Part shown: piece by piece, positions 7,813 through 19,704 of the stretch
Layout of the letters: every line of letters starts with the position of its first letter
Position numbering within the stretch: position 1 is the stretch's first letter
NCBI RefSeq assembly: GCF_023516575.1
Contig: NZ_JAMGBE010000001.1
Coordinates: 248,001 to 312,000 of the forward strand
Source: Sphingomonas hankyongi
Lineage (GTDB): Bacteria > Pseudomonadota > Alphaproteobacteria > Sphingomonadales > Sphingomonadaceae
Reading direction: 5' to 3'
Length of the DNA: 64,000 bases
The notes under the pieces: generated by a model
Databases searched by the model: none
Told to the model about the DNA's origin: nothing
Seen by the model: only the letters and a program-made list of their open reading frames with translations
Made by a program: the position numbers and the translations under genes

Positions 7813-9065
7813 AGCCGCATCCCTGAAATTGTCCCGGCAATCCGGCACAGGGCATTCCCGGCCTCGAACTGCACCTTGAAGGTGGATCCATCGGCAGCGA
7901 ATGCGCCGTTGAACGTCGCGGGGACTTCGCTCGTGAGTCCGAATTTCACCGAAATGTTGGTCGATTGCGATAATATCAGGCCTTGGACCTGCAGCATGAC
8001 CGGTCCCGCGAACATCTGATTGAATTCGTTGAGCGGAATCAGGATGCCGGGCTGCGGCGTCAGTTCCAGATCCCGCTGCCAGGTGCCGCGGAGGTTGTCC
8101 TGCAAGCAGCGGCTCTCGGTCACCTGGAGCCGCGTTGAATATGTGCCGTTGATCAAGGGCGACGGCGGCACGGGCGCGGTCGGCTCGTTCGGAGAAGGCG
8201 CGGCACCCAGATTGACGGAGTCCGTGAAAATCGAAACTCCGCCTGGTTGTTCTGGCGTGGGGTTTGGGTTCTGTTCCGACCCGGCGCCGCCAGTGGGTGC
8301 GGGACGCTTCCGCTTGCCCAACGTCCTTTGCGTTTGCGGGATCGACGATTCGTAAGAATCGCTGGCATCCTTGCCCAGATCGACTTTCGGTTTCTTGCGC
8401 TTGCCGAGGGTGCGGCCTTCGGTCGAACCGGTAGCAATCGCCGCGGGTTTCGGCCCGCACATCAGGCCGAATGCATCGACGTAGCGGTCAGATCGGCCAC
8501 GGATGCCGCTGGCATAGCCGCCGGCGCAATTCGATGCTCCTGTCAGGCTCCCTTCGTATCCCCCCACCAAGCCGAACGGCGAATCGTAGCCTTCAAAATG
8601 GCCTGTGCCGCGAATTTCGATTGCCCGCTGGCCGCCGCCATCACGTTGGACAAGCTCTGTGCAAATGAGCCGGATCGCACCGAGATACGGATTGCTCTCG
8701 TTCCTTGCCATGTAGGCGTCGGTGACGGCGTAGGGCACCGGGCATTGAACCGAATTGTCGATCGGGCGATCGCCTCCAAAGACCGGCCCGTAGCTCGATC
8801 CAGTCGCAAGGTTTCTTGCGTCGACGGAAGCACACATCGGCTGGATGCTGTCGAGGAGCACACCCGCGGAACCGCGAAGTCCCACCAGCACGCGGTCCGG
8901 CCCGCAACTATATTCAAAATAATGGCCCCCCGCGCCGCCATAAATTGCGCCGGCTTGAGCGCGGGCGGGCTGGGAAAAGGAAAAAGATACGACCGCGAAG
9001 CCCAAACAAGCGACTGACGACAACGTCCCCGACGCCTGAGCGCGTGCAACGAAATTCCGTGACAT
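7809..9065 (-). CDS. Secreted protein of unknown function with a Cys-containing N-terminal domain
   Basis: About 418 residues with a Sec-type leader ([20 protein letters not shown], then a hydrophobic stretch and a QPARAQAG cleavage region). Residues about 45-220 form a Gly- and Cys-rich domain ([43 protein letters not shown]). It resembles, only in style, the Cys-rich beta-prism domains that start with GGxGG and YxCPxxxVLxGL; I do not name a family. A low-complexity linker carries LGKRKKPK and again LGKRKRPA. The C-terminal 120 residues ([16 protein letters not shown] to the end) form a second predicted beta domain. The ATG at 9065 has an AGGGGGC site upstream; an earlier ATG at 9101 is less likely. 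Convergent with hslU. Confidence 0.75.
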   Translation of the reverse strand: MSRNFVARAQASGTLSSVACLGFAVVSFSFSQPARAQAGAIYGGAGGHYFEYSCGPDRVLVGLRGSAGVLLDSIQPMCASVDARNLATGSSYGPVFGGDRPIDNSVQCPVPYAVTDAYMARNESNPYLGAIRLICTELVQRDGGGQRAIEIRGTGHFEGYDSPFGLVGGYEGSLTGASNCAGGYASGIRGRSDRYVDAFGLMCGPKPAAIATGSTEGRTLGKRKKPKVDLGKDASDSYESSIPQTQRTLGKRKRPAPTGGAGSEQNPNPTPEQPGGVSIFTDSVNLGAAPSPNEPTAPVPPSPLINGTYSTRLQVTESRCLQDNLRGTWQRDLELTPQPGILIPLNEFNQMFAGPVMLQVQGLILSQSTNISVKFGLTSEVPATFNGAFAADGSTFKVQFEAGNALCRIAGTISGMRL

Positions 9066-9195
9066 CGGCCTGCCCCCTTTTCGTTCGATCGACCCGTTCA
9101 CCCTCTTGCAAAAGTTCCGTGCGTAAACCGATGTTATAAATGGACGATTGGGGGCGTGCGAGTCCTTCGAATCCTCAGGTCATTTGCCCGCAAAT

Positions 9196-9894
9196 CTATT
9201 TGATCCCCGATCTGCGGTACCGCCATGTCAGCCCCTGCACGAACGGCGGCCACACGCTGGTCTCGATACCTGCCAACCGAAGGCGGCTGGCGGCCCAGGT
9301 GTTGCAGGTCTTGGCCGCGCTCGCCTTTCCAGTCGCGCGATAGAAAGCATCGCAGCAGCCGTAGCCGGGATGATCGATGCGCTGCGGCCGGCCTTCGCCG
9401 TCGAGCTCGAAATCCGCGCGGATCGCAGTCCACAGCCGCCGATATTCCTCAGGGCGCAGCCGTATCTCGCGGACGGCGTAGCTAGGGTCCGTTACATATT
9501 CGACATGCATCACCCGCTTGCCGCCGCTCAGCGCCGACCAGATCGTGCGTGGGGTGATGTCCCACCAGGTGGGCGTTTCGAGATAGACGCGCTCCTCTCC
9601 GGATCCGAATGCGATCCATTGCGCAGCGGGGTCGGCCGCTTGGAAATCGCCTCTGGAGATCAGGGGCCTCCAGTCGAGGCCCTGTGCCGAGACCGGCATG
9701 ATGATGTCGGCATGGATGCCGTTATCCGCGAGATAGACCGTTGTGCCGCTTCCCGCTTCCTCCCAGCCGCGATTGACCGGAAGCACCGAGCCGACGACAG
9801 CGGCGAACAAGTACAGGGCCGGGACGGCCAAGATCGCGACGATCGCCCATCGCACTTGCTTCCATATTTTCGATTTTCGACGCCGACGACCCAC
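9196..9894 (-). CDS. DUF2459 / TIGR02117-type membrane-anchored protein
   Basis: About 232 residues. One N-terminal membrane anchor (QVRWAIVAILAVPALYLFAAVV), then a periplasmic domain with the family pattern NGIHADIIMPV, DWRPLI, WIAFGSGEERVYLETPTWWD, HVEYV and a C-terminal YGCCDAFYRA plus TCNTWAASRLRLAG. The conserved Cys and His would fit a cysteine hydrolase-like fold, but the family has no established activity. I chose the GTG at 9894 because GGGAGG lies four bases upstream; any longer reading would run through the tRNA-Pro gene. It is transcribed divergently from that tRNA. Confidence 0.85.
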   Translation of the reverse strand: MGRRRRKSKIWKQVRWAIVAILAVPALYLFAAVVGSVLPVNRGWEEAGSGTTVYLADNGIHADIIMPVSAQGLDWRPLISRGDFQAADPAAQWIAFGSGEERVYLETPTWWDITPRTIWSALSGGKRVMHVEYVTDPSYAVREIRLRPEEYRRLWTAIRADFELDGEGRPQRIDHPGYGCCDAFYRATGKASAAKTCNTWAASRLRLAGIETSVWPPFVQGLTWRYRRSGIK

Positions 9895-9952
9895 ACTACC
9901 TCCCGCCGCACCTTGCCTTGAATGATAGGGCTGCCTAGATGCGCCAGCCAGT

Positions 9953-10029
9953 CGGGGCGTAGCGCAGCCTGGTAGCGCATCACACTGGGGGTGTGGAGGT
10001 CGCTGGTTCGAATCCAGTCGCCCCGACCA
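9953..10029 (+). tRNA. tRNA-Pro (GGG)
   Basis: A 77-base cloverleaf. The acceptor stem CGGGGCG (9953-9959) pairs with CGCCCCG, the T arm contains GGTTCGAATCC, the D arm is GCGCAGCCTGGTAGCGC, and the anticodon loop CTGGGGG gives anticodon GGG. The 3' CCA is encoded. It lies 30 bases upstream of yajC. Confidence 0.97.
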
Positions 10030-10058
10030 TCCATTCCAAGGAAAGTCGTAAGTCGGGA

Positions 10059-10406
10059 ATGTCGGACCAAGCGATATCGATGGCCATGCTCCAGGCGGCA
10101 CCCGCCGCCGAGCCGAGCGGGACGGCCGCATTCATGATTCAAATGTTCCCGCTGCTTGCGATCTTCGTCATCTTCTATGTTCTGATGATCCGCCCGCAGC
10201 AGCGCCGCGTGAAGGAACATCAGGCCGCCATTTCGGCGATCAAGAAAGGTGACGAGGTGATCACCGGCGGCGGCATTCGCGGCAAGGTCACCCGTGTGAT
10301 GGACGACGATGCCGAAGTGGAGATCGCGCAGGGCGTGAAGATCCGCGTCGTCAAATCGACGATCACCGGCGTCGCGACGGGCTCTTCGAAGCCGGCAAAC
10401 GACTAA
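10059..10406 (+). CDS. yajC: Preprotein translocase subunit YajC
   Basis: A 115-residue single-pass inner-membrane protein. The anchor (FMIQMFPLLAIFVIFYVLM) is followed directly by the family hallmark RPQQRRVKEHQA, then a small cytosolic domain (GDEVITGGGIRGKVTRV, VEIAQGVKIRVVKSTI). YajC associates with SecD and SecF in the auxiliary Sec complex. Its stop codon overlaps the secD start by one base (TAATG), so the two are translationally coupled. Confidence 0.96.
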   Translation: MSDQAISMAMLQAAPAAEPSGTAAFMIQMFPLLAIFVIFYVLMIRPQQRRVKEHQAAISAIKKGDEVITGGGIRGKVTRVMDDDAEVEIAQGVKIRVVKSTITGVATGSSKPAND

Positions 10407-11998
10407 TGCTCGATTTCCCGCGCTGGAAAATCTGGCTGATCTCGCTCACCGTCGCGGTGGGCATATTGTTCGCAATCCCGAGCCTGGTTGCGGGAACCGT
10501 CCTGGCCCCGCATTGGCCTTCCTGGCTTCCCCAATCCAAGATCAACCTAGGACTCGACCTCGCGGGTGGGAGTCACCTGTTGCTCGAGGCTGACGCCGCC
10601 GACGCCCAGAAGCAGCGGCTGCAGGGGATGGAAGACACGGTCGCCACCGAGCTGCGACGCGCGCCGCGCGTTGAGATCGGTGAAGTTTCGACCGCCGGCG
10701 GCCGAGTATCCTTCATGGTCCGCGACCCACGGCAGGTGGATACGGCCGTGGAGCGCCTTCGCGAGATCACCCGTCCCGTCGGACTGACCGGCAGCCGCGA
10801 CTGGGACGTTCAAGTCACGGACTCGACGCGCATCAACCTGATCCCGACCGCCAGCGGATCGGCACGCGCGCTGAAGGATGCGATGACGGTTGCTCGCGAC
10901 GTGGTGCGCCGCCGCATCGATCCGCAGGGCACGAAAGAAATCACGGTCATCAACCAGGGCGAACGCCGTATCCTGGTGCAGGTGCCGGGCGTCGAGGACC
11001 CAGAGGCGCTTAAGAAGCTGATCGGCCAGACCGCCCGGCTGGAGTTCAAGCTGGTCGACCTCACGGCGGACCAAGGCCAGATCGCGCAGGGGCGCGCGCC
11101 CGCGGGCAGCCAGGTGCTGCCGATGGCCGACGGCACCGGAGCGATGGCCGTCAAGCGCCGCGTCATGGTTTCGGGCGACCAGCTGACCGATGCAAAGCAG
11201 AGTTTCGACCAGGACGGACGGCCGGTTGTTTCTATCACCTTCAACACGGCGGGGGCTCGGCGCTTCGGCAACGTGACGCGCGATAACGTCAACAAGCCGT
11301 TCGCGATCATCCTCGACGACAAGATCTTGTCGGCGCCGAACATCAACGAACCGATCCTCGGCGGCCAGGCGCAGATCAGCGGCAATTTCACGGTCGAAAG
11401 CGCCAATCAGCTGGCTGTCTCGCTCGCGTCGGGCAAGCTGCCCGTGAAGCTCAACGTCATCGAGGAGCGGACAGTCGGGCCCGACCTGGGCAAGGACTCG
11501 ATCCACAAGGGTGCGGTGGCCAGCATCGTCGCGACGCTCGGCGTGATCCTGTTCATGCTCGTGACCTACGGCCGGTTCGGCGTCTACGCGACCGCCGCGC
11601 TGGTGGTGAACGGGCTGATGATCCTGGGCGTCATGGCCATCTTCAATGCCACCCTCACGCTGCCCGGCATTGCCGGCTTCGTGCTCACGATCGGCGCCGC
11701 GGTCGACGCGAACGTGCTGATCAACGAGCGCATTCGCGAAGAGCAGAGGCGCGGCCGCCGTATCCTCGATGCGATCGAGACTGGCTACAAGGAGGCCTCG
11801 ACGGCGATCTTCGACGCCAACATCACCAATGTCATCGCCGCTGTGCTCATGTGGTACTTCGGCTCCGGCCCGGTGCGCGGCTTCGCCGTCGTGCTGATGA
11901 TCGGCATCATCACGTCTGTGTTCACCGCGGTGAATTTCACCCGCATGCTCGTCGCGCTCTGGGTCCGCCGCAAGCGGCCGCGCGTACTCCATATTTGA
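10406..11998 (+). CDS. secD: Protein translocase subunit SecD
   Basis: A 530-residue inner-membrane protein of the SecDF motor, which uses proton flow to pull translocating proteins into the periplasm. It has one N-terminal helix, the SecD signature INLGLDLAGGSHLLLEAD, the large periplasmic P1 domain (about 60-370), and a C-terminal five-helix RND-type block with MLVTYGRFG, GAAVDANVLINERIREE and TNVIAAVLMWYFGSGPVRGF. The Asp in the DANVLI motif is the expected proton-relay residue. It sits between yajC and secF in the standard order. Confidence 0.97.
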   Translation: MLDFPRWKIWLISLTVAVGILFAIPSLVAGTVLAPHWPSWLPQSKINLGLDLAGGSHLLLEADAADAQKQRLQGMEDTVATELRRAPRVEIGEVSTAGGRVSFMVRDPRQVDTAVERLREITRPVGLTGSRDWDVQVTDSTRINLIPTASGSARALKDAMTVARDVVRRRIDPQGTKEITVINQGERRILVQVPGVEDPEALKKLIGQTARLEFKLVDLTADQGQIAQGRAPAGSQVLPMADGTGAMAVKRRVMVSGDQLTDAKQSFDQDGRPVVSITFNTAGARRFGNVTRDNVNKPFAIILDDKILSAPNINEPILGGQAQISGNFTVESANQLAVSLASGKLPVKLNVIEERTVGPDLGKDSIHKGAVASIVATLGVILFMLVTYGRFGVYATAALVVNGLMILGVMAIFNATLTLPGIAGFVLTIGAAVDANVLINERIREEQRRGRRILDAIETGYKEASTAIFDANITNVIAAVLMWYFGSGPVRGFAVVLMIGIITSVFTAVNFTRMLVALWVRRKRPRVLHI

Positions 11999-12008
11999 GG
12001 CGGCCCTG

Positions 12009-12959
12009 ATGAAGCTCCTGAAGCTTGTTCCTGACAACACCAACTTCGACTTCATGCGCTGGCGCAACATTGCGCTTGTGCTGTCGATCATCGCGACCGC
12101 CGCCAGCTTGGCCGTGGTCGGCATCAGAGGGCTGAATCTCGGCGTCGACTTTGTCGGCGGTCAGATGATCCGGACGACCTTCGCCAAGCCCATCGATGTC
12201 GAGGGTCTCCGCAGCCGGGTCGACGGGCTCCATCTCGGCGAATCAAGCATCCAGGAGTTCGGCGGACCCACCAGCTACCAGATCCGCCTGCCCAAGCCCG
12301 AAGGCGGGGAAACGGCGGCCAATCGCGCCGCGAGCCAGGTCCGCGCGATGCTCCAGAGCAATTACCCCGGTTCGCGCGTCGACGCGGTCGAGACCGTATC
12401 GGGCAAGGTCAGCGAGGAGCTCGCGCGTGACGGCGCCCTCGCCATCGCGCTCGCGATGATCGGCATCGCCATCTACATCTGGTTCCGCTTCGAATGGCAA
12501 TTCGGTGTCGGCGCGCTCGTCACCCTGTTCCACGACGTGTCGATGACGCTCGGCTTCTTCTCGTTCACCCAGCTGCAGGTCGACCTCAACGTCGTCGCGG
12601 CGATCCTGACCATCGTCGGTTACTCTCTCAACGACACGGTCGTGATCTACGACCGGATCCGCGAGAACCTGCGCAAATATCGCAAGATGGCGATCATCCC
12701 GCTGCTCAACCTCTCGCTGAACGAGACGCTTTCGCGGACGATGGTGACCTCCCTGTCCATCCTGTTGGCGCTCGGCTGTCTCCTGCTCCTCGGGCCGGAG
12801 GTGATCTTCGGCCTCACGATCGCGATCTTCCTCGGCATTTTCGTCGGGACCTATTCGTCGATTTACATCTCCTCGCCGGTGCTCGTGTGGCTTGGAGTCA
12901 AGCCGGACAGCTTCCTCAAGGGCGACGAAAAAGAAGAAGCCGGGCCGCAGCCCGCCTGA
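12009..12959 (+). CDS. secF: Protein translocase subunit SecF
   Basis: A 316-residue partner of SecD with six helices. The protein shows LNLGVDFVGGQMIRTTF at the first periplasmic loop, the SGKVSEEL segment before helix 2, and the RND-type core TIVGYSLNDTVVIYDRIREN with its conserved Asp, then SRTMVTSLSILLALGCLLLL. The C-terminal tail is short and charged (LKGDEKEEAGPQ). It starts 10 bases after secD, in the same operon. Confidence 0.97.
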   Translation: MKLLKLVPDNTNFDFMRWRNIALVLSIIATAASLAVVGIRGLNLGVDFVGGQMIRTTFAKPIDVEGLRSRVDGLHLGESSIQEFGGPTSYQIRLPKPEGGETAANRAASQVRAMLQSNYPGSRVDAVETVSGKVSEELARDGALAIALAMIGIAIYIWFRFEWQFGVGALVTLFHDVSMTLGFFSFTQLQVDLNVVAAILTIVGYSLNDTVVIYDRIRENLRKYRKMAIIPLLNLSLNETLSRTMVTSLSILLALGCLLLLGPEVIFGLTIAIFLGIFVGTYSSIYISSPVLVWLGVKPDSFLKGDEKEEAGPQPA

Positions 12960-12967
12960 TCCGTTCA

Positions 12968-12988
12968 GCCGCGGCCAAGCTTCGCGGC
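12968..12988 (+). terminator. Short GC-rich hairpin after secF
   Basis: GCCGCG (12968-12973) pairs with CGCGGC (12983-12988) across nine bases. There is no T run, so it is at best a weak or Rho-assisted terminator or an mRNA 3' end stabiliser. Confidence 0.35.
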
Positions 12989-13037
12989 GCCATGCAATGC
13001 CTTGGCCTGCCATGGCGGCCACGCTAATGAGGTTCCG

Positions 13038-13865
13038 ATGTTCAAGTTGACCCGTTCCGCCGCCCTGTTGATCGCCTGCGGCGCCTTCGTTCCGCTCGCC
13101 GGTTGCGCCACCGACAAGAACAAGGGGGATACCTCCTACGTCGCCCGCGACGTCAATACGCTCTACGCTGCGGCCAAGCGGCAGATGGACGGCGGCGCCT
13201 ATGAACAGGCTGCCAAGCTGTTCGACGAAGTCGAGCGCCAGCACCCCTATTCCGTCTGGGCGCGCCGCGCTCAGCTGATGAGCGCCTTCAATTATTACAT
13301 GGCGCAAAAATATACGGATGCGATCAGCTCGGCGCAGCGGTTCGTCACGATTCACCCCGGCAATGCCGAGGCGCCTTACGCTCATTATCTGATCGCGATG
13401 AGCTATTATCAGCAGATCGAGGACGTGACGCGCGACCAGGGGATCACCCAGCAGGCGTCCGACGCGTTCGGCGAGCTGATCCGCCGCTATCCGCAAAGCC
13501 GGTACGCTTCGGATGCTCGCCTCAAGCTCGACCTGATCCGCGACCATCTCGCGGGCAAGGAGATGGAGATCGGCCGCTTCTACCAGCGTTCGGGTAACTG
13601 GCTCGCCGCGAGCCTGCGATTCCGCGAGGTCGTCGAAAAATATCAGACGACCAGCCACGCGCCCGAGGCGCTCGAACGAATGGTCGAATGCTATCTGGCG
13701 CTCGGCGTTCCCGATGAAGCGCGCAAGGCCGCTGCCGTGCTCGGCCGGAATTATCCGAACACTTATTGGTACCGGCAGTCGCTCCGCCTGATGCTGAAGC
13801 ATTATCCGGGCGCCACGCCGGTCCGAGCCGAAGCTCCCACCCCGCCGCCTACCAAGGGGCAATGA
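13038..13865 (+). CDS. bamD: Outer-membrane assembly lipoprotein BamD
   Basis: A 275-residue lipoprotein. The signal peptide (MFKLTRSAALLIACGAFVPL) ends in lipobox LAGC. The mature part is a TPR solenoid: NTLYAAAKRQMDGGAYEQAA, a VWARRAQLMSAFNYYMAQKY stretch and HYLIAMSYYQQI are family-typical. BamD is the essential scaffold of the BAM complex that inserts beta-barrel proteins. I chose the ATG at 13038 because GAGG precedes it and it begins the signal peptide. recN follows 25 bases later, an order common in alphaproteobacteria. Confidence 0.96.
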   Translation: MFKLTRSAALLIACGAFVPLAGCATDKNKGDTSYVARDVNTLYAAAKRQMDGGAYEQAAKLFDEVERQHPYSVWARRAQLMSAFNYYMAQKYTDAISSAQRFVTIHPGNAEAPYAHYLIAMSYYQQIEDVTRDQGITQQASDAFGELIRRYPQSRYASDARLKLDLIRDHLAGKEMEIGRFYQRSGNWLAASLRFREVVEKYQTTSHAPEALERMVECYLALGVPDEARKAAAVLGRNYPNTYWYRQSLRLMLKHYPGATPVRAEAPTPPPTKGQ

Positions 13866-13890
13866 GCTGGGCGCGAGGTCCCGGCACTGA

Positions 13891-15539
13891 ATGCTGAGGC
13901 AGCTCGCCGTTCAAAATGTCGTGCTCGTCGATCGGCTCGAGCTCGAATTCGAGCAGGGCCTGAGCGTACTCACCGGTGAGACAGGTGCGGGCAAATCGAT
14001 CCTGCTCGACGCGCTTGGCCTGGCGCTTGGCGCCCGCGCCGACGCGGGGCTTGTGCGATCGGGCACGGAGACCGCGACGGTTAGCGCGGAGATCGAGCTG
14101 CCACGCGCGCATGTCGCGCTAGGCCTGCTTTCCGAGCAGGGCGTCGACATCGAGCCCGACGAGCCCTTGATCGTTCGGCGCACTCTGAAGAGCGATGGTG
14201 GAAGCAGGGCTTTTATCGGTCCAAGCGCGGTCGCAGCCGGGCTGCTTCGGGAAATCGGCGCCTTGCTCGTCGAGGTTCACGGCCAGCATGACGACCGCGG
14301 ACTGCTCAATCCAAAGGGGCATCGCCAGCTTCTCGACGCCTATGGCAAGCTGGACGTCGAAGGCGTCAGCGCCGCCTGGTCGCGGGTCACCGAAATAGAA
14401 GCTGAGCTTGGACGGGTCCGAGCCGAGGCTGCGCTTGCGGAGCGCGACCGCGAATGGCTCGAACATTCGAGTGCCGAGATCGAACGGCTCGCTCCAGAGG
14501 AAGGCGAGGAAGCGCGGCTCAGCGACGAACGAGCGGCAATGCAGGCAGGCATGAAGGCCGGAGAAACGTTGACCGGCCTCGACGAACTGATCGGTGGCGC
14601 GGATGGAGCGCTGGCTCAGCTTCGCCAGGCTGCGCGCCGGATCGAGCGCGGCGCGACCGAGCACCCGCTGCTTGCCGAGGCCCTGGCAGCGCTCGACCGC
14701 GCGGTAATCGAAGCCAGCGACGCCGAAGACCGGATTGCCCGCGCGGCGGACGCCCTGGTCTTCGATCCGGCGCGGCTCGAGCTCGTCGAATCCAGGCTGT
14801 TCGACATAAGGGCGCTCGCGCGGAAGCATCGCGTCGATCCTGACGCGCTCGTCGCCCTGAGCGAACAAATGAGAAGCCAGCTCGCCACGATCGAGGCCGG
14901 GAGTGAGCGAATTGATGCGCTGGACAACGCGCTGGTCGCGGCCCGCGAAGCCTATGCCGCTGCCGCCGACGATATCAGCGCGAAGCGCAGAAAGGCCGCA
15001 GCGATGCTCGATGCCGCCGTGGCGGCCGAGCTTGCGCCGCTGAAGCTCGACGCTGCGCGCTTCCGAACCGCGATTGTGCCATCCGAGCCGGGCCCTAGCG
15101 GCAGCGACCGCATCGAATTCGAAGTGTCGACCAATCCGGGCGCGCCGTTCGGTCCGTTGACGCGCATCGCGTCGGGCGGTGAACTGTCGCGCTTCATCCT
15201 CACATTGAAGGTTGCGCTGGCCGAGGCTGGAACTGCCGCAACGATGATTTTCGACGAGGTCGACCGCGGCGTCGGCGGCGCAGTGGCAAGCGCGATCGGC
15301 GAAAGGCTCGCCCGGCTCGCAAAGGCCTCTCAGGTGCTGGTCGTCACCCACTCCCCGCAGGTCGCGGCTCGCGCCGCTCATCACTATCGCATCGAAAAAT
15401 CGCATGGACCGGATGGCACCCGGACAAGCGTCCATAAGCTTGCGCCGGGCGAGCGGCGCGAAGAAATCGCGCGCATGCTATCGGGTGCGTCCGTAACCGA
15501 AGAAGCGCGCGCCCAGGCGGCGAAGTTGATGGAGGCTGC

Positions 15540-15543
<4 letters not shown>
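13891..15543 (+). CDS. recN: DNA repair protein RecN
   Basis: A 550-residue SMC-like ATPase of double-strand-break repair. The N-terminal ABC half begins MLRQLAVQNVVLVDRLELEF with Walker A GETGAGKS. Two coiled-coil arms follow (about 155-380), and the C-terminal half carries the signature FGPLTRIASGGELSRFIL and Walker B TMIFDEVDRGVGG, then LVVTHSPQVAARA. Length is normal. The stop overlaps the next start by four bases (ATGA). Confidence 0.96.
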
Positions 15544-18291
<2,748 letters not shown>

Positions 18292-18294
18292 TCC

Positions 18295-19620
18295 TCATGC
18301 CGTGGCCGGCTGCGCGATGGCGGAGTCGCGCTGAAGCGCGCGAGAGGCCATTACCGCGGCAAAGGTCAGCAATCCTGCGCCGGAAAGCAGAAGCCCAGCA
18401 TATCGCAGATTGCCTGCATTGCTCATCATCTGCGCGATAATCGGAATGCAGGCGCCGCCGATCACCCCACCCGTGTTGAAGGCAAAAGCGAAGCCTGAGT
18501 AGCGCACGCGGACCGGATAGAGGCGACAGAGCCAGGTGCTGAAGGATGAATTGCTGATCGCCCAGCAAGCGTTGCAGGCGAACAGTATCGCGCCGATGAT
18601 CAACAGTGATCCGGAGGCGAGTGCGGGACCGAACAGGACCCCGACCGGCACAGTGCCGAGTGCAGCGACCAGGACGTACCGGGCGTTGTTTGTCCGGTCC
18701 GCATGTGCCGCGAAGAAGATCATGAACGGCAAGGCGCAAAACAGGGCGGAGAGCTGGATAAGCAGAAACGTTTCACGATCGTAACCCAGCGGCCCGGTCC
18801 CCTGGGCGAGCGCAAAGGGACCCGCCATGTAAACCAATGCAAAGCCGCAGATTAGGCTGATGCAGCCTGTCAGGACGGCCAGCGGGCTTTCCGCGAACAG
18901 CCGAACTATCGGAATGCGTGGCGGAGCTTCCTTTGTCAGGGCTTCGCGAAACTCAGGTGTGTCGGCGACGCGTAGCCGCACCCAGAGGCCGATTGCGATC
19001 AAAACTGCACTGGCGAGGAACGGCACACGCCAGCCCCACGCCACGAAATCCTCGCCGGGCATGATGGCCCCCATGGTCAGGAGGACTGACGTTGCCGCCA
19101 TATTCCCGATTGCCGATCCCAGCGCCGGCATGGTGCCGAAGCGACAGTCCCATCCCTCCGGCGCAGTTTCGATCGACAGCAGTGCCGCACCGGCCCATTC
19201 GCCGCCGAGACCAAACCCTTGGCCGAAGCGCGCAAGGCAGAGCAGCGCGGGCGCGATCCATCCAGCCGTCGCGTAGGTCGGAATGAACGCGATTGCGAGC
19301 GTGCAAATCCCCATGAGCAGCATCGTAGCGATGAGCATCGACTTGCGGCCGATCCGATCTCCGAAATGGCCGAATGTGATCGCGCCGATCGGCCGCGCAA
19401 CGAAGGCGAGACCAAAGCTGACCAGCGCGAGCAATGTCTGCGCGGCTGCGGATTTTACGGGAAAGAATAATGGCCCGAAGACAAGGGCCGCTGCATATCC
19501 GTAAAGGTAGAAATCGTAATATTCGACTGCGGTGCCGACGATGGATGCAGTGAGGATGCGCCGATGCGAGCGTAACGGCTGAGTGTCCACGAATGCCCCC
19601 CATTCGCCGCCCTCAGGCAC
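18295..19620 (-). CDS. MFS transporter, metabolite:proton symporter type (ProP/ShiA/KgtP-like)
   Basis: A 441-residue, twelve-helix permease. The first helix has VGTAVEYYDFYLYGYAAAL, typical of the metabolite:H+ symporter family, followed by the loop 2-3 motif GHFGDRIGRKS, the helix 4 motif RFGQGFGLGGEWAGAALL and the RVPFLASAVLIAIGLWVRLR segment. Substrates in the family include dicarboxylates, shikimate, proline and betaine; the substrate here cannot be read. The GTG at 19620 opens the frame, but a GTG at 19587 behind a GGGGGG run is an equally good start. Its end lies three bases from the ligA stop, convergent. Confidence 0.88.
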   Translation of the reverse strand: MPEGGEWGAFVDTQPLRSHRRILTASIVGTAVEYYDFYLYGYAAALVFGPLFFPVKSAAAQTLLALVSFGLAFVARPIGAITFGHFGDRIGRKSMLIATMLLMGICTLAIAFIPTYATAGWIAPALLCLARFGQGFGLGGEWAGAALLSIETAPEGWDCRFGTMPALGSAIGNMAATSVLLTMGAIMPGEDFVAWGWRVPFLASAVLIAIGLWVRLRVADTPEFREALTKEAPPRIPIVRLFAESPLAVLTGCISLICGFALVYMAGPFALAQGTGPLGYDRETFLLIQLSALFCALPFMIFFAAHADRTNNARYVLVAALGTVPVGVLFGPALASGSLLIIGAILFACNACWAISNSSFSTWLCRLYPVRVRYSGFAFAFNTGGVIGGACIPIIAQMMSNAGNLRYAGLLLSGAGLLTFAAVMASRALQRDSAIAQPATA

Positions 19621-19704
19621 GTATACGGGTACCGCGTGGGCCGGAGCATGCGGGACGAGGACAAGTGCGTCCTCTTGAAAGACCGAGTCAAGCGAAAGCG
19701 AAGC

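Noticed and set aside
7030-8460. A 476-codon open frame antisense to hslU and crossing into the secreted-protein gene
   Set aside because: It has no coherent domain and conflicts with hslU, which is certain.
9895-10131. An N-terminal extension of the DUF2459 protein
   Set aside because: It would be translated from the antisense of tRNA-Pro; the GTG at 9894 has a strong ribosome site.
10547-12124. A 525-codon open frame antisense to secD
   Set aside because: It is a mirror of secD with Arg/Asp/His-rich low-complexity translation; secD itself is certain.
12243-13862. A 539-codon open frame antisense to secF and bamD
   Set aside because: It crosses two well-supported genes and shows no motif of its own.
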